Positions 62,067 through 64,000 of a stretch of 64,000 nt of DNA are shown here, one piece after another; position 1 is the stretch's first letter, and each line of letters opens with the position of its first letter. The notes beneath the pieces were generated by a model. That model did no database searches, was not told the origin of the DNA, and worked only from the letters and a program-made list of their open reading frames with translations. Where the stretch lies: the NCBI GenBank assembly GCA_021772025.1, contig JAETNT010000007.1, forward strand, positions 1 to 64,000, given 5' to 3'. The DNA is from Enterocloster bolteae. GTDB taxonomy: Bacteria > Bacillota > Clostridia > Lachnospirales > Lachnospiraceae. The translations under genes were made by a program, and so were the position numbers.

Positions 62067-63137
62067 CTATTTCAGGGATAAAATTGTTTCCAGAATCTCT
62101 AAAAACGCCTGATTTTCCACTCTGGTTTTCACACAAATCCGGTAATACTGTCCTGTAAGCCCCCGGTAATTCCCACAGCAGCGGATCAGCACCCCGGATT
62201 CCCTTAAAAGGCGGTACAACTCCTTTTCGCCTCTCCCATTGTCGAAAAAAAACAAGTAATTAGCTTTAGAATCCCACACCTGAAATCCCAAACGTTTCAG
62301 GCCCTTTTTTAAAAATTCCCGTTCTGCAGGGATAAGCCGCCTGGTTTTCTCCCGGTATTCCCCTTCTCTTAAAGCGGCTTTTCCCGCCTCCTGGGAAGGG
62401 AGGGATACGCTCCAGGGCTGCCGCGCCTGATTTATTTTTTCCAAAAGCTCTGTATTACTGCAAAAACCATAGCCTAACCGAAGGCCTGCCATAGCGTAAG
62501 ATTTGGTAAATGCCTTCAGGATAAATAACCGGGGATTTTCTGCCAGCCAGAGAATGCCGCTAAGTATCTCCGGCTTCTCCGTCAGTTCGCAGAAACATTC
62601 ATCCACCACCAGCATGGCCCCTTTTTCCTGGCAAACCTGTCCAATGCGCCTTACCTGATCCTTGTCTATGGTAAGGCCCGTAGGGTTGTTTGGATTACAC
62701 AGGAAAACCACTCCGCCTTCTAAGTTTCCGCTTGCTTTTAGGAAATCGCAAAATCTGTCTGAATCCAGGGCAAATCCCTTTTCCGGCGGCAAATCAAAAT
62801 AAGTAATGCCGCATCCCGCTGCCTTTAAAGCCTGACTATACTCCGAAAAAGCGGGGGCCGGGATGACAGCCCTCCGGGGCTTCCAGGCAAATACCAGGCT
62901 GAAAATCAGATCCGCCGCACCATTTCCGCAGATAATCCACTCTTTTGGCAGACCGTAGTACCGGGAAAGTTCTTCCACAAGGCCTCTGCACCGGCTGTCC
63001 GGATATTGACTGCACCGGGAAAGGGAGCTATAAAGCGCCTTCTTCACTCCCTCAGGCAGCCCCAGAGGATTAATATTAGCAGAAAAATCCAATTTTATAT
63101 TCTGGGAGTAAATGTCTCCCCCGTGTCCATATTCCAT
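62067..63137 (-). CDS. cobD: Threonine-phosphate decarboxylase
   Basis: This fold-type I PLP enzyme makes (R)-1-amino-2-propanol O-phosphate, the linker of cobalamin. The start at 63137 (GAGGAAG upstream) gives 356 residues beginning MEYGHGGD, typical of CobD. Other motifs are LDFSANINPLGLPEGVK, CNPNNPTGLTI and the PLP lysine in LKAFTKSYAMAGLRLGYG. It belongs with cbiB and cobQ-cbiC in one minus-strand operon. Confidence 0.94.
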   Translation of the reverse strand: MEYGHGGDIYSQNIKLDFSANINPLGLPEGVKKALYSSLSRCSQYPDSRCRGLVEELSRYYGLPKEWIICGNGAADLIFSLVFAWKPRRAVIPAPAFSEYSQALKAAGCGITYFDLPPEKGFALDSDRFCDFLKASGNLEGGVVFLCNPNNPTGLTIDKDQVRRIGQVCQEKGAMLVVDECFCELTEKPEILSGILWLAENPRLFILKAFTKSYAMAGLRLGYGFCSNTELLEKINQARQPWSVSLPSQEAGKAALREGEYREKTRRLIPAEREFLKKGLKRLGFQVWDSKANYLFFFDNGRGEKELYRLLRESGVLIRCCGNYRGLTGQYYRICVKTRVENQAFLEILETILSLK

Positions 63138-63206
63138 AACTTCCTCATTCTGCCTCAGTATCCGAAGCACCGGACATTTGTTGTATCGTCCGGATAATTA
63201 ATCTGT

Positions 63207-64000
63207 TCAGGCCAACAGAAAAAGCATTGACAAAATTGCCGCCATAGTCAGGGCTTCCGCCGCGAACATCATTTTTCCCGCTCTCCTAATATCCTCCGCC
63301 TCTACAGCCCGGACCGGATCTCCGATAAACGGCTTTTTATGAAGGACACCGAAATACCAGGCATCCCCTGCCAGTCTTATACCAAGAGCTCCTGCAACCG
63401 CCGCTTCCCCGTGGGCGGAATTGGGGCTGGCATGCCGGTACCTATCCCGCCGGTAAATCCGAAAAGACTCTTTTCCATTATAGCCCAGCAGAAAAGCAGC
63501 CAGAATCAAAAGGCCTGCCGTAAGCCGGGCAGGCAGGTAATTGCACAAATCATCCAATTTGGCCGCCGCCCTGCCCAAATACAAATATTTCTCATTTTTA
63601 TATCCTATCATGGAATCCATCGTATTGACAGATTTATAAAAAAAGCCGCCGCAAGCTCCAAATACTGCCATAAAAAGCAATGGGGCAATCACTCCATCGG
63701 AAGTATTTTCCGCCACGGTCTCTACTGCAGCCCTGGCAATCCCTGCTTCGTCAAGCCTTCCGGTATCACGGCCTACAATCATGGAAACCGCCTTTCTGGC
63801 GTTTTCTATATCCCCTTTTTCAAGGGCTTTTCCTACTTTCCAGCTTTCGGTGTACAAGTCCTTTGCTGCTAAAAGCTGAAAGCAAAACAGGCTTTCCAAA
63901 GCAAATCCCAGCCAGAAGGACAGGCCGTATACCCATTTAAGGAAAAAAAACGGCGCTGCCGTAGAGACTGCCGTCACGGTCAAAACTATCCCGCAGCCTG
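63207..64000 (-). CDS. cbiB: Adenosylcobinamide-phosphate synthase CbiB, N-terminus off the window
   Basis: CbiB attaches the aminopropanol phosphate made by CobD to adenosylcobyric acid. The protein shown is the C-terminal 260 or so residues of about 310: SMIVGRDTGRLDEAGIARAAVETVAENTSDGVIAPLLF, YKSVNTMDSMIGYKNEKYLYLGRAAAKLDDLCNYLPARLT and RHASPNSAHGEAAVAGALGIRL are characteristic. The frame stays open to base 64000, so the true start lies outside. It is 70 bases upstream of cobD. Confidence 0.93.
   Translation of the reverse strand, partial: GCGIVLTVTAVSTAAPFFFLKWVYGLSFWLGFALESLFCFQLLAAKDLYTESWKVGKALEKGDIENARKAVSMIVGRDTGRLDEAGIARAAVETVAENTSDGVIAPLLFMAVFGACGGFFYKSVNTMDSMIGYKNEKYLYLGRAAAKLDDLCNYLPARLTAGLLILAAFLLGYNGKESFRIYRRDRYRHASPNSAHGEAAVAGALGIRLAGDAWYFGVLHKKPFIGDPVRAVEAEDIRRAGKMMFAAEALTMAAILSMLFLLA

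Overview
The window looks like a chromosomal segment of a gut-type anaerobic Firmicute, most likely a Lachnospiraceae (Clostridium cluster XIVa) member. The evidence is moderate GC, strong AGGAGG-type ribosome sites, TTGACA/TATAAT promoters, an L20 leader and a threonine T-box, TRAP and PTS uptake systems, DUF1540 and cell-wall-binding-repeat proteins, and anaerobic cobalamin genes. The genus is an inference; no rRNA is present. Most genes lie on the minus strand.

Layout. (1) 1-6660: a sugar-acid type catabolic operon: GntR regulator, TRAP transporter DctP-DctQ-DctM, an IolB/KduI-like isomerase, a TIM-barrel isomerase/epimerase and a ribulose-phosphate 3-epimerase family enzyme, closed by a strong terminator. 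(2) 6726-9793: an AT-rich three-gene insert (DUF262 protein, DUF3696-type AAA ATPase, unknown TTG-start protein) that reads like a defence cassette. (3) 9898-15257: maltose utilisation: MalQ, a MapP-like maltose-6'-phosphate phosphatase, a PTS EIIBC gene interrupted by one in-frame TAA, and a divergent LacI regulator. (4) 15252-19812: Crp/Fnr regulator, divergent DASS transporter, purC and a Kef-type antiporter. (5) 19854-26214: D-serine dehydratase, AGCS symporter, a cytoplasmic phosphodiesterase/phosphatase and a DeoR regulator, divergent from an MFS transporter; between them lie five helically phased repeats. (6) 26382-32538: a GLUG-repeat surface protein coupled to an MMPL exporter, with a TetR regulator. 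(7) 32597-35105: a LytTR response regulator, a histidine kinase lacking its ATPase domain, and a small charged protein; both promoter regions carry matching 21-bp-spaced repeats. (8) 35168-40500: infC-rpmI-rplT with its leader, DUF1540 protein, acyltransferase, thrS with its T-box. (9) 40503-52571: cell-wall-binding protein, topB, NCS2 permease, HscC-type Hsp70, J-domain/TPR protein, glycosidase-like secreted protein. (10) 52606-59083: AEC transporter, IlvE, acetamidase, MATE, YbaK, DJ-1 and DUF975 proteins in a tight minus-strand run. (11) 59232-64000: CYTH protein, then cobalamin genes (CobQ-CbiC fusion, CobD, CbiB) running off the right edge.

The best candidates for something undescribed are the DUF262/AAA/unknown cassette, the LytTR system with a kinase-less sensor and a predicted small-protein target, the phosphodiester/D-serine cluster with phased operators, and the GLUG/coiled-coil protein coupled to an MMPL exporter. 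A family of palindromic non-coding repeats (2634, 36698, 41803, 41931) is scattered through the window. All functions are read from sequence patterns alone; no database search was possible.
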